Positions 19,946 to 33,735 of a stretch of DNA of 64,000 nt are shown one piece after another (the stretch's first letter is position 1; each line of letters opens with the position of its first letter). The DNA is from Acanthosoma haemorrhoidale (Eukaryota > Arthropoda > Insecta > Hemiptera > Acanthosomatidae): NCBI GenBank assembly GCA_930367205.1, contig OV884011.1:87529474-87593473 (forward strand). The letters run 5' to 3'. A program made the position numbers and the translations under genes. The notes under the pieces are model-generated. The model did not search any database and was not told where the DNA came from. It saw nothing but the letters and a program-made list of their open reading frames with translations.

Positions 19946-20796
19946 ACGCTATAGTGTAAACGTTAATGCAGTTATGGCCTCAACTATTAACGTCCAATGC
20001 TTTATATCTATTTTTCTATTAAGGGAATATTACAGCAGGTATTTAAGATTAATTGTTTTTTTTTTAAAGTATTCTTTTAGGTAATATTTTCAAGTCAACT
20101 ATTGTAAGGCTGAGATGTTTAACAGCGTCAATGAATTGAATGTTTAAGATGCTTTTAATTTTCTTACACAGAAACTCAAAGTGTTTTAAACAAATACTTC
20201 TACAATTAACTCATGTTAACGCGTTTGTACACATACATTAAACACGTAACACCTAGTGACTTCTTTTAAATAGGACATACTATCACGCTAATTTACAATA
20301 AATAAATAGTTGAGCTATGTTTTATATTTATAAACTAGTTTCTTTTAAATTATTAGTAACGTATTAAAATATAAAAATTTAATTAACAAAATGCGCCCTT
20401 TATGGGAAATAATTTGGATAAGAACATAAGAAGTTGACTGACCCAATAGTTCTTGAGAACTTTTTGGTAATTGTTACAATTCAGGACAATGTATAGCCAA
20501 GAAATCGGGGTCCACTCCGATTTAGAGGCTCTTTCCTAATTATATTGTAGTTTATAATTTAAATGAAGCTTATAATAGTAATTACATTAGAGAAGAAATA
20601 GATAGTCACTTATCTCATACTCAACTAGTACATAATCGTATAATGTCAAATTAGCGAGTGTCCTAAACCCAGGAAAAAAAATACACATTGAAACTATATG
20701 TTCTTAAAAGGGCAACGCATTTATCCATGTAAATAAGTATTACCTTATGTAAATATTAATAGCATTCTGACTTCACCAATAGATTATGCTATTAGG

Positions 20797-21150
20797 GTTT
20801 GTTCGCTTTACAATAGAACGATAAAGGTGATTTCCTAAAATTTCTATTGTTTTATCAAGAGCTTAGATTAGACATAAGTTATTTAATAATAATCAAATAA
20901 TGACAAATTAAAGTTTTGAACGAGTTAATTTTTATCTTTACTGAGCATGTTACCCAAACAATTAAGTAGAAGTTGGAGAAGAAAGTGGACATTATTTTCG
21001 ATTTAGTGCTATCATTTTTGTATGTTAGTGAATTTTATGCGTACCAATTTGTTTTATTTGTTAATTTTACTCCTTCAGTTTTTGTCAACGTATAGATTTC
21101 CGTAAATCTAAATCTCTGTCCGAGTGCTACTGCTTCCTCAGAAATTTACT
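20797..21150 (+). repeat. Dispersed repeat family M, copy 3
   Basis: The longest M copy. It contains the same start block, the gagttaatttttatctttactgagcatg block and the TAGATTT-ccgt-AAATCTA inverted pair (21093-21110). Confidence 0.75.
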
Positions 21151-21164
21151 AATTGTCGTTTAAT

Positions 21165-21245
21165 TATATAAATTCACTAACATTCCTTTCATCAAACTGT
21201 ACAAATATGATAGCAAAACCTAGAAAAATAGTGCTTTACTGTTTA
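21165..21245 (-). repeat. Dispersed repeat family M, fragment 4 (inverted)
   Basis: ttcactaacat..ctgtacaaatatgatagcaaaacc matches M copy 1 in its orientation. It directly follows copy 3, giving a head-to-head arrangement. Confidence 0.6.
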
Positions 21246-22834
21246 TCATAATTATGTTAGAGGGTTTGTTAATTTTCGTATTTTTTCCACTAGATTTAAT
21301 TTATTTAATTATTCGTGAATTGTAAAAGCTAATAAGATAAAAATGTATGTGATGATATCGTAATAAATCTCTCTCTCTATCTCCTAGTCCGATTTGCATA
21401 TGACCAGCAGAAGCGTCAGTCATAAAACATTTCTATGCAACCGGAATTTTAACGATGTCCATCGCTATCGAATTATAACAGAATAAATTTTCCTCCGGGA
21501 ATTGCCTGCCATCCTGGTATTTATTAAAATGCATAGGGTTCATGTATAAGCAATTGCTAGGCAGGTTAATGTTCCGCCACAATCAATTGCAGCTAGTCGG
21601 GTCGACCGATGGTTAAATAAATCTTGGAGCAGTTGGCTTGTAGACGTGCTCACTGTTACAGAATCGATATCCTCGGTCAGAGGTGCAGCCCTATTAGAAT
21701 ATCTGCCACCCTGTGGCATGTCTCGTTCATTAGTGGCCGCTGTCAGTGCTTTGCTGGCCGTAGAGGAAAACAGTTTTCTGATCGCGAGCCCTTAATGGTT
21801 TAGCAATCATCATTCGTCTACATGTCCAACAATGGCAGACAGTCGTAACAATGGATAAATTGCAATGAAACAACTGCTCTACTCTCTCGCTTGACACGGC
21901 CCTCCAAATTGTCATAATCACTAACTTCAGTGCTCTTTCCATCAATAAAAATACTTGCACATGGTCATAGTGGCTATGTACATTTGTTACCTGTAAATAG
22001 ACTAGACATAGATTTTTAGAAATATATACCTAAAACAAATATAGCTAGCTCGGTTTCGCTGACTCTTTAACAAACTTCATGCCCTCGTTGAGAAGCGGTT
22101 TAAGCTTATATTTATTTAGCTTTAAAGCGGTAGATAAATATCTTTTCAATAAATTTTGAAGCAACTGTCACCTGAGAACAGTCTCGTGTACATCTGGTAC
22201 ATCGGTTGTACATAATCTACCGCGAGCAGAACGCGCTTCCACTTTCTTTTCAGTCGGCGGTCTGCCTTTGTCGAAAGAGTAACGAGGACAGACTGTCCAT
22301 GTATGTGTTGGTATCCTTGTATTCTGGTATGGTTGTATCTCTGTCTTACTTCGACCCTGAATGTAAGGCACCTGGAGATCTGTATGTATCTAATCTTTGG
22401 TTGGCTTGCTACGAGGCAAGATTACTTGTTGTGCATTGAAGTTTTACTAACTGTGTTACCTGTATCCTTTGAGTACATAATATAGAAATTTGTGCTGTCA
22501 TCCAACATAATTTTAACAAAAAAAGAAGTATTCAGATCTTTCAATAGATTTGCCCATTAATTTACTCTAGCCGTTTTAACATTTTTTTTAAATGTATTTT
22601 CGACAAACTATTTTATTGGTTCAATGATGAAATATTTTGTGACGAAAATGGTTAAACAAATAAAATAAAGTATTTTTTTTCACAATAGCTTAGGTTAAGT
22701 GAACATATTTTGTTAACTTTATGTGTGAAAGGCGGTGAAGTACAAATTACTCCTGAAGGAGTTGCCGTATTCCGTTTGGTTTTGTATGTTCATCTACCAT
22801 GGGAGCTTGGAATAGATAAAAGTTATTTAAAAAT

Positions 22835-22884
22835 AATTAAGTAATGAGTCATTAACGTTTTTAACGAGTTAATTTTTATCTTTA
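22835..22884 (+). repeat. M copy 5, left half (split by solo LTR S1)
   Basis: aacgagttaatttttatctttac matches M copy 3 and stops at S1. The continuation taagcatgttacc is found on the other side at 23749. Confidence 0.7.
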
Positions 22885-22889
22885 CGTAG

Positions 22890-23747
22890 TGTCGGGCTCA
22901 TATGTGTAAGAATCCTTAAGGTGGGGGAGGAAGCCCACCGCGGGATAAGGTCGCTACAACTTCTAGCCGCTGTCCGGCGAGCGCCAAGAAAGAGATAATA
23001 TGAGGTAAACCTGTAGTCTTTCACCTCTGCTGGCGGCTTAGTCGGCGGGTAGCTTACTTCGTTTTGTTCTGACTCCATAAGATCTTAGAAGGTGTGCCCC
23101 GACAGTGCACTATGCTCAGGAGAAGAGGAGCAGAGTATCTTTATAGTTAGTTTATGTGGTCTTGGAATTACCACGAATTCACACTCGGTATCTAAGGGTA
23201 GGCAAAAACCGTCCGGATCCCAATGACGAGTGTGAACTGGAGAAAAGCATTCTCTATTGCCGTGGGAGACGCTACTAAGTAAAGTTTGTATGGCCACGGC
23301 AACCGTCGTCCTTGAGGCAGAGGTCTCTTCCAAGGAGGCGCTAATTTCAGCTAGATGAAGGCAGACGTTCCCACTAGAAAGGTGTGGGGTCTGATAACGC
23401 CGGACTAAAACATAGCGAGGCTAGGAGAGAGAGATGCAGAGGTAGTTAAATGAGAAGGCCATGGTTTGAGTAGAGCATCAAGCGCCAGTGCAGAGAGAGA
23501 GAGAGATACCAGTGCTACAAGTGCCGGTTCTGTACGTTCTCTCAACTTCGGCGAGTCTCGCTGCTTATTATATAGGCAGGCCAGTGGCTCCCCCACCTGT
23601 GGCTGTTTCTCCCACTAGTTTCCGCCTGTCTCTCTCTCTCTTACTTGACGCGTTAAGGTCTTTATTAAAATATGGAAACATATATAAATATTTTCTGAGC
23701 CGAGAAGAGGCTAACTTCTAATTATTCGTAATTAAGAGGTTGCCACA
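22890..23747 (-). repeat. S1: solo LTR (L1 family), inserted in an M repeat
   Basis: An 858-bp unit whose minus-strand ends are TGTGGCAACC and CCCGACA, the TG..CA form of an LTR. It carries a TATA-type box (tatataa-like, near 23570-23578), a short GA/TC tract and, near its 3' end, a TGGCGC-type stretch. It is alignable over its length with S4 and, in part, S3. It splits an M repeat between tctttac and taagcatg. The flanking 5-mers (cgtag / ctaag) agree at three positions, a decayed target duplication. No internal gag/pol is present. A 69-codon ATG frame within it (23078-22869) has stops in S4 and is not taken as a gene. Confidence 0.65.
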
Positions 23748-23815
23748 CTAAGCATGTTACCTAAACAGTACAGTGGAAGGTGGAGACAAAATTGGACATT
23801 ATTTTAAATTATGAT
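23748..23815 (+). repeat. M copy 5, right half
   Basis: gcatgttacctaaacagtacagtggaaggtgga continues the M consensus interrupted at 22884. Confidence 0.7.
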
Positions 23816-25410
23816 CATATTTAAAAATAATAGCTTACTGACTTAGAAAACTGACTGAAAAAGTTATCTAGTGGTACCTAACGACTGCCAAAAAAAAAAA
23901 ACAGTATGTAACTAAAATTATTCAAATTTATTTAGTCTGGGTATTGCCAGTATTTTTAAAATATTGCAATTGACAGCATAAGTAAACTTTACTATAAATC
24001 ACACGAACTACTTCTTACTATGGAGCACGAATGGACTGATGTTATAAAGGAGAAAGAAAATATATTTTATAAAACTGCCACCTAAATCAAAAAACAAAAA
24101 TGGAACGAAGTAGTCGCACAGACACCTCAAACATTTTTTATCTAATGCAGATTGCTCTGCACTGAGTTCTGTATTAGTGACTCGTGTTGATTCAGTCATA
24201 CCAACCGTAACTTTTTAAATTACTACTTTTTCAGCCTAGAACCATGAGTTATGTTTAGTATTTTGATAAATAATCTCATTCTGCAATCTTGACTTATTTT
24301 GAAAGCATTCCACTGGGCGAGGAATGGAAGCTTCCACTTAATTCCCTACTGTATCTCGGCAGCACGCTTTAACGACTAGCAGAGTGCCTGAGGATATAGA
24401 GCTGCCTCCAGTCTTTTCCTGCTATTCGACATCCCGTTTATGTTGCCTCTCAAGCAGAACAATGTCCAAAAAAAAATGAAAAATGCAACAACAGTTACGC
24501 AGGTAGATTTTCCTCTGCTCCTGCCTGAATCGTAGCCGAAAGGCACTTCGTGACTTTTGATATTACAGTTGTGGGGAAATGGAATACTGCTTACTGTTGT
24601 TGTATATTGTAGTTACAGTTGCCACCACGAAACTGAACACTTTTGCAGTACTTTCAACTATTTGCACTTACTTTGGATATAAAGGAGTGGGAAATGTGTA
24701 CCCTACAAGCAGTCACAAGCTAGAAATAAAAGTACTTAGACAATAAGATCTATTTAGGTACCCTTTTCTGTTTAATTTCGCGAAAATAAAACTTCTTTTA
24801 GCTAAATTTTTATTAAAATTTGAAACTGAGACCCTTTATCAAAAAATATTAGTTTGACGATTAAGAATAAACATTTAAATGTATGCAATAGAACAACAAA
24901 TCGTTCAAGAAACAAGTCTTAAATATGAAACAAATATATATATATGTGACTTGTGTAAAACATGGTTTTAAATTTTATGCTGTCATACCCATCTATTAAA
25001 TTTGTGTTAAGGATAGAGATGCGAAGGTGTGGTCGCAATGATAGCCATAGCCAAAGGAATCACATTAAACATTGTTCAATTCAAATTTCAAAAATGCATC
25101 GTTACCTATTGGGATTAAAATATTCTAGCAGACCAGAGAATTAGTGGTCATTATTATTTACTACCCCCGTCCTTTATTTAGCCAGAACAAGATCTGACCA
25201 AACTGTTTGAAACACGCAATAATGTAGGAAGCAGAAATCCTAAACGCACGAAGTATGGAATTGCCACACAAAAGACCGAAATGGTAAAACCTTCCTAAAT
25301 TGTCCAATTAATCTAGGCTTTCACTTCCAGAGAAACCTGCGTACATTCCATTTCATATGAGATCGATTAACAACACCCTTTTGCAAAGGAATGTAAACGT
25401 TATTGACAAT
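23816..25410. other. No gene recognised
   Basis: AT-rich; no motif-bearing frame on either strand. Confidence 0.5.
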
Positions 25411-25415
25411 CGCCC

Positions 25416-26109
25416 TGTCGGGTTGCCACTAGGGGAGTGCCTAATCACTCTAGCTCTGGTGACAAGTGCGGATTTGTAGTTTATAACATGGACCATTGTT
25501 CCATGTCGGCGTTAATATCTGACTTCATTTATGATAGGTATTTGTCCTGACAATACGCTATGTTCAAGAGAAGAGGTACAGAGGTTTCATGAAGAATAAG
25601 ACAAGTTTTCAGAGTTCCGGCGGGAAACCAGCAGCGTCACAGGTACAAGTCGTCAGAAGGTCTGCAAGGAGACTAAAAGACGGGTGAGAGACTCAGAGGC
25701 GATGAGGAGAGACTGGGCTGACGAGGAGTCTAAGAGACTGACTTCCAGGGCCAAGTGGAACACCGAATAACAGCGGATGAGAGAGAAAGAGTAGCGACTG
25801 AGACTTATAGGGCAAAACGCCCTGTTTTAAATACAGTTCCTGCTTCGGGGGGGGGGGAGGCTAGGCCGGCGTGAGGAAATGCGCACACCTGCGACGAGGT
25901 ACGTGACCCCTTGTCCCCTAAAGGACTGTTTATGGCCTGGCTTTTAGGCCGGTAGTACCTGCTGTTTATGGCTGCTCTCTGCCGTGTTTTATTGCTTACC
26001 ACTTTACAATGATTTACATACAGTTAGTTCCTGTTATTTTACTTTTGCTTACAATATATATGCACCAGAGTATAGGGTGATTTAACTTATGTAGTTAGCG
26101 GTCGCTACA
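25416..26109 (-). repeat. S2: solo LTR, related family
   Basis: A 694-bp unit. Its minus-strand ends are TGTAGCGACC and AACCCGACA, and the flanks cgccc (25411-25415) and caccc (26110-26114) agree at four of five positions, as expected of a 5-bp target duplication. It holds a TATA-like tatttaaaa near 25830 (minus strand) and the words shared with S1/S3/S4 near its 3' part (cttctcttgaacatag). It is GC-richer than its surroundings. No internal domain remains. Confidence 0.7.
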
Positions 26110-26114
26110 CACCC

Positions 26115-29100
26115 AATTATTAGTCTGATCATAACCTTTCTTTTACTATACCAAAATAAAACTCACCAATGTTTTTAGGAACCATACCTTTCCAATAATG
26201 TAGGATTAATGCACTCAATTGAAACGGTGTGCTTACTTAGATACAGCAATATTGAAAGTATTACTAGCTACAATACCATCCCATGGGCTAGAAGAAATGT
26301 TCTGCTCTAACAAATTTATAATAAAAGTGAATAATTTATGCGTAAATAATCCAACTGTAAAAAAATAAAACAGTATGAAATAATTTAAACTCAATAGATA
26401 AGTACAAACTAAATTGGTGGAGAAATAACAAATTGTTCAACTACGTAAATTCACTTAACACTAGTGTGACGGCAATGGGGGCTTTCGAAACAGAAAGCAT
26501 AATTAACCGGGCGTCTGTAAAATATCCGGCGGTAGGAAGAGTAGCATGTACATATAATGGTACTTGTACCTTCTCTAATTAAAGAGATTTTTAATTATGC
26601 TTTTCCGTTCAATCTATCTATATATAGAAAGATATATAATAAATTATACAGCCCACTTTCACCCTCCACTATTTCAGTTTGTGTACATTCATATCCACCA
26701 TTTGACTGATTATGTATTTATCAGCTGTTAGATGCAATCATTGTAATTATCGAAATAACTTGATACAGAGAAGGTTGCCTGTTTGTAAGAATACAATATA
26801 GTATCGAAGCCGCCACGTAGATATAATACAGAAAATGGTAAAATTTATAAATGTAAATTGTATATTTTTATATATGTGTAAATATATATTTTGGTTGGCG
26901 GCTATTAATAGGGTTTGACTGACAAGTTATTGCCTTTTTTTTCCCAGGAACAGAAGTAATAGTTGAAATCATTTCAAACCCTCTAAGGCACCGGAGAGTG
27001 AGATCAAAGAAAACACCGTTTTGAGTCTCGAGTAGATACATTAGTTGAGGGCTGTGAGAGTTTCTCTAACTCGCTTAGTCAAAGAAGGTATGACTATTGT
27101 AGAAAGTATGAAGCTTCTCACGCAAAGAAGTGAAAATAGATCAAAGAAGCGACCTCCTAGGCGAGAACAACACGGGGGGAGATGAAATATTGGGGAGCTC
27201 TCACTTATTGGCGTATAGGAATGAAGTTTTGAGACGTAGGTTGAGTACAGACTGGCCCAAACTATTGACTAATGAATGCAATTGTAAGCATAGACTCTAG
27301 TATTTAGTATATTAGTCAATGTAAGTATCCATAATTTAAATTTTTCAATTCACTGTACATCTTATTTAAGAATTTCAGTCATATGAATAAAAAAATACCT
27401 AATGTTCATTCTGTGTAAATCTTTCCTTCTTTGATCTCCACGGTAAATTACTGGATAATTTAACTTTGTATTAAAAAAGAATTGGACAGGATTAAATCCA
27501 ATGAATATTAAACCATCTTATTTTTAGTATAACTTTACGGCAATGCTGAACGCCCAGAGTTTGGTAGAGTTCTCAAACTTAAGAGTTTAAATAATTAAAT
27601 GGCATCCAATGAAATAAAACATTTTAATTATTGACCGTAGAGGTGGGATCATCCGGCTAAGGTTGGTGAAAAGATATATGTATCGATTGATAGATAGACA
27701 TTTCACATACATTGTATATATATGTTTGGTAATTTATATAGGAATAAAGATAATGTTATTTTTTGGCATCTTTTATTGGTTTATTTAAATAATTTATTTG
27801 CTAGAATGATTTTCTTGAAGATTTATTCAAACCGTTATGTGTTTATATTATGAACGGGTAAGATTTCCTTTGTCCAAATAATGAAGAATGATTTAGTTAA
27901 AAAAAGGCATTAAATTAAAAAAATATTTGCACTTATCCATTTTTTTATTGCTTCAGTTAAAATGATGTTATTATAGTGTTGGAAAAATGATTTAGTCGTG
28001 TAAGCATGGCAAGGTAAGAGGCCACAGAGTACTAACCAGAGGTTGTACGTAGTTAATTTATTCTGGCCCGTTACCCAGTAATATGTCGTTAGTCACCCAG
28101 TAGAAATAGGCTCCGACGCCGTTAAAGTGCCCAGTGATTTCCCCAGCCCATTCACTGAGTGTTGGACATTTTCGAGTCTTCGGATTATATTTTCTAGTGT
28201 ACTTAAATTATCCTTTCAAATTTGTCTTTAAAGCACTGGAGCCAAGTGTTATGAGTTAAACAATTAAAGTTGTGAAAACAATTTTATTAACATTTCTAAC
28301 GACTTATTTTTATGACAGTCCGCTAAATATCCCCACGCATAATCCATATAATTAATCAGAGATCATTTATCTAGTACCCCCACTTATGTTAGCACGGATT
28401 ATTTTATAGCAACATCAAATGGAACTACCATGACAAAAATCATGCATGTAAAAAAAACTAACTGAGCTAAAGTTGCGAAAAGAATGACTTTTTGTGTCGT
28501 AGATCAAAAATACAACACTTAAATAGCTTATTGTTAATATAGATCTTTCATTTGATAACCTTAGTTTTTAGTTTTTTTTTATTATAAGTAGTTATACAAT
28601 CTGGTTCATCAATAACTTAAATATATTGTTTTTTATATGAAACCAGTCAAGACCACCATATATGAGGATATCAGGCGTTAATTCTTCTGTAAAAGTCTCA
28701 TTTCAGAAAATAATCTCTTCTGCTCCTGCTTTTTAAGGGCTACAATGCGCGTAACTCAATCGAAACTTTAATAATACGTACATAATAACAATACCGTAAC
28801 TTTTTTTTTCTGTTTAAAGTCTTTAAAAAGTTTCATTACTGTAGAATTTTTTTTTTTCTTCAATGATGAAATATATAAATGTCTTTCAAAACTATTGAAT
28901 TCGTTAAAAAGATATGAACCCTGCAAAATGTAATTTAAAAATAAATAAGATATGCTGGAAAAAAATAAATATTAACTAGCGCGCTACGTACATAAACGTG
29001 TGTTTTTTTTTCTTCTGTTAATTAAGTTTCAATTAAAAATCTCTTCATTTCCACCCAACTTTATGTGGTCACTTTATATTCAGTTTATTTTCATTGCAAG

Positions 29101-30948
29101 CTAGTTTTTATTATTTTTTTATCTGAGGGAAAAATAAATTATTCCTCTCTGTTTCTACTCCTGGACAAGCTAACCTTGTGTAAATTTCCATCTCTATTTC
29201 AGCATCTTTGCGTAGACAGTCAGATAGATGCCTTATTAAGGTGGAAAATACCTAAAAAAGAGTCTTAAACAATTTTTTTCTATGTTGGTTTTGTATCATT
29301 GCTTTTGTTTTAAGCTGAAAACTTTGTTTTTTACAAAAACATAGCATATTTTTTTCTGTTTTTGTTACAAAAATTTACGAGGGCAATCGACCCCATGAGG
29401 TATTTTTACTCTTACGGTGGCCAAATAAAATTTATTAGAAACACCTAAATTTTGGACTTCAATGACTATTTTTGAGTGAAAGAAACACCTAGGCACATGT
29501 AAAACGTTTTTCAAGCTAGTATTACCAATAAATGATCTATCTGCATCAATACACCCAATGCACTAGTGTAGTCAATGATTCATAGCTTTCATGATTTTCT
29601 GTTTATTTCTTTCTGAAACCATACCACGGGATGAAAAAAAAAAAACCTAAAACTAATGGTCTTTTTTCAATATACTATTGTAAGGCATTTGCCCAAACAT
29701 CATTTTTCTTTATTTTCAAAATGACCTGTTTTATCGGTTAAAGCCCTTAACCAGCCAAAATACCCTACTCCTTTTTCTTTCATTAAGCCCAACCTTAAGG
29801 ACAGTATAATTTTCTAGTGTTATTAGTGTGACCATTGACATCCTGCTTCGGATTAGGACCTGCACAGGAGTAGCTGCTATCCCTGATTAATGCTCTCTTG
29901 AGCCTGAAGGATTAATTAAACTCTCTTTACTCCCCCTCCTCCTTGCCAGAGTAGATATTAACAAAGGAAAAGCGTCTGTTAATTTCTCCTAACCAGATTT
30001 TATCAGTCTTCCGGTCCGCCCTTTGTCCGGTTTGTCTGTGGATATTGCTCTAACTCATGTGACATGTGTTATTTGATGGCTTGCTTATTAATCCAATGTT
30101 ACTTATGTGTCGTGTAACTTATGAGAAATGAATCTCCTTCTGCTGACTTAAGCTATTAATCAGAATTAGGATAATATTACCAGAAATAATGTAATTGCTG
30201 AGTTTACAACGGTTTGTTTGTTTGGTGTCCATTTAAAACATACATGCATTCGCACATCGTTCATCTTATATTTATTAAATTGTCTGAACTTTTGATCCGT
30301 TACAGCAAAGCCGAATAGAAATATTTATTGGCCACAGCGGTTCAGGAATTCCATCAGGAGTGATGGGCTTTTTTTTTTTGCGTCTATTGGAATATTGATA
30401 CCATTAGAACTTTACTCCATTCAGCATTCTATGTTCATTATTTAAAAGGTGTTGTGGTAGATATCACTTGTTTTTTTTAAAGATTATATTCCAATTAAAG
30501 AAGTCAATATACCCAGATACTATGACGCTGAATCCTTGAAATATTTGTCTCTTTCCTAGCTAATGCAAAAAAAATTATATTTATAAAACATGTTATGTAA
30601 TATCCTTATTTAACTTATTAATTATTTGTAGCAAAATTTTGGACCTACATCCTCAGATATAATATATCTGGCATGTCATGACTGACATATACCACAGCCT
30701 ATTATGTTGTATAGCTCCAAATATTAGAAAGTAGATTAAAAAAGTCATTAAAATATGTTTGGACCTGTAAATCGTCATGTTGATTAAAATCAAGTTGTTG
30801 TGCCAGTACTTCTGTGGGAATTGAAAATTAAAATTATAGTTTCGGCCATATAGAGTGTACTTTAACACACTATGTATTTTAAGTGAGAAGCATATAATCA
30901 CCCAGCTGATATCCTACATTGTTGAACTTAAAGATTCTTTATTTATAA
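26115..30948. other. No gene recognised over ~4.8 kb
   Basis: AT-rich with chance frames under 70 codons. It contains a 13-bp inverted repeat (AAAGCATAATTAA at 26494-26506, its complement at 26591-26603) and one half of a dispersed repeat pair (27505-27655 with 36275-36435). Confidence 0.5.
27505..27655 (+). repeat. Dispersed repeat pair N, copy 1
   Basis: It shares with 36275-36435 the order ttatttttagtat..actttatg/cgg..caat..gc, taattaaatggcat-like runs and ttaattatt..g..tagaggtgg. Diverged and short; class unknown. Confidence 0.4.
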
Positions 30949-31410
30949 ATTCCATTGAAAACTATCCAACTACTCTAATCCCCTAGCACAGTGATTACAC
31001 TGCGTCATAAATTCCTATAATCCTTCTCGGAGACTAAAGAGGCAGTGACCTCTTGCCCTGCTATAAATGACAGTGGGATTCCTTGCAATGGCCAGCTTCT
31101 CCCTTCATTTCCTGAGCGTCTTTGGCTCTCGGGCTCTTGGTCAGCCACATCCAATATACAATTGGATACAACCGGCTTAGTATCCGGTGAAACAGCTGAT
31201 GGAGGAGAGTGTGGGGGATTCCCAAGAATCCGCTTCCCGTTTCCCATGTGAAGGTGGTGACAACCATATGGATTTGGTAGATCTCTGGGTCGTATTGTCA
31301 ATACTGTATGAATGAGCGTGTGAATAAATAATTGTATGAATGAGGATATTTAAGCCAATTAATTATATTTATTATTTACAACAATAAAGATTTTTGATTG
31401 AGAAAAAAAA
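30949..31410 (+). mobile_element. JA4: old 3' fragment of Jockey-like LINE, family JA
   Basis: It matches the last ~25 codons and the 3' UTR of JA, with many substitutions. The 3' UTR carries the variant segment with catgtgaaggtggtgacaacc shared with JA1 and JA8 but absent from JA6. It ends at AATAAAG. A plausible but unproven target duplication is aaagattctt / aaagattttt. Confidence 0.8.
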
Positions 31411-32936
31411 ACCTTTGGGTTGGAATAGCTGTGCCCTTCTGCCTTTCACCAATGCTTTCTTGGCCCCTCCTCTTCGGTACTATCATGACTAAACAGCCTG
31501 TCACAGCATCCTCCCATTCCAATTAGCGATCAAATCACTCCTTTCCTGTGTTTAATATCTTCCTCTGCTACCTTTGGCCATTCTTTTCTTTTTCCGTGCC
31601 ACAATCTTTATTTTTCTTTAATGGGAATAGGACTATCCTTATTGCTACATGAAATAAGATACGAGATTAAACCTTATCAGGTAAACAACGTCACCTTCAT
31701 GTACTTTATCAGCGTTTTAATTTGGCCAAACTCAGTGGAGGGATTAAGGCTCATCACGAATTTATGTCCTGAGTTATGGTAAAACTTATACACAAAATAT
31801 CGAGAGTATAAAACATCCTCGCCACGAATAATGTGATGATTTTTCAGGGAATAATAATTCTAGTTATAACGTTCCAAAAACATTCTAACGGAATCTGAAG
31901 GATTATAGATCCCAGGAAAGTTTAAAAGGTTATTAACATGAATAAAAATAACTCTTCTAGAACTAGCATATCTGCCCTTCAGCAGTTCGATAGGAGTAGG
32001 AAATTTTGACTACACTAACTCAAGATGAGAAACAATATTAAGTACTTGTCATTCAAGATATCCTAATAAAAATTCATAACGTTCCAATTCAGTTAAATCT
32101 GTCGCCTTCAGCACAAGGCAATAAAAGCTTGTCATAAAGTTATCAAATGTATAAATATCAACGCTAATACATATGGGAAGTTTAAGTTTTAGCATTTGAA
32201 TTTGACAAATATTTCTGCGCAGCATTGTGTTTGAAGATAATTCAATAGAATTTGCTAAAGGATTAGAAGATTGGCTTATCATGTTATGGAATACCATATT
32301 TCTTGTAAATTAAAGTAAGTGAAAGTTGATTTCTGATGAGTTGCATAATAATAAAATTGAATATCAGCATTTTAATTAATGGCTTATATGGAGAAACGAA
32401 TTTCCGGTTTTTAAAACGTACTTGCATGTTTAATGCACAGTGTATACTCCTCTAAAAATACTTCATAAGATTAATCCAATAACCTATAATCCTTAAGAAT
32501 AAGATGTACTAAAATCTACTCTCTGGTAGTATTATAGATTACTCCGAGAAAATGGAAAAATAAAGGATAAGTTTTCAGGTAGGCTTAGATAAAGTAAGCG
32601 AATATATCTTACCTTCATAAATCTCTAAACAAAAGATGGAGAATGGACTGAGATGAAAGGAATAGGTTGTAAACAAACCACAATAGTGAATTGCTTACAT
32701 AACTTCAAAACAACACCCAAACAATAAAGGAAAACTGACGATTCGTCCACCTTGAGAATGGAACAAAAGTGGTGAAAGCAGGCATCAAGTTAGAAAATAC
32801 ATTATAATTATAGTTGCCTGCCGCTGCGAAATATTCAAATTTCTAACTGTAAATTAAGAAAAATAGTTATTATATCGCCAAATTTAGTCAATATATCTGC
32901 TTTCTGTGGATAACACCATTCTCACAATAAATATGT
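31411..32936. other. No gene recognised
   Basis: AT-rich; only chance frames. Confidence 0.5.

Positions 32937-33735
<799 letters not shown>

Larger units (their letters stand above)
19237..22834. other. No gene recognised; contains M-family repeats
   Basis: AT-rich, with M copies listed separately. 21380-22000 and 22160-22490 are less AT-rich and hold frames of 60-77 codons on both strands, but nothing in them is recognisable and none has clear coding character. Confidence 0.4.

Noticed and set aside
22869..23078. 69-codon minus-strand ATG frame beginning M-E-S-E, considered as a gag start
   Set aside because: It lies inside the LTR-like unit, the equivalent frame in S4 has stops, and no similarity to Gag is visible.
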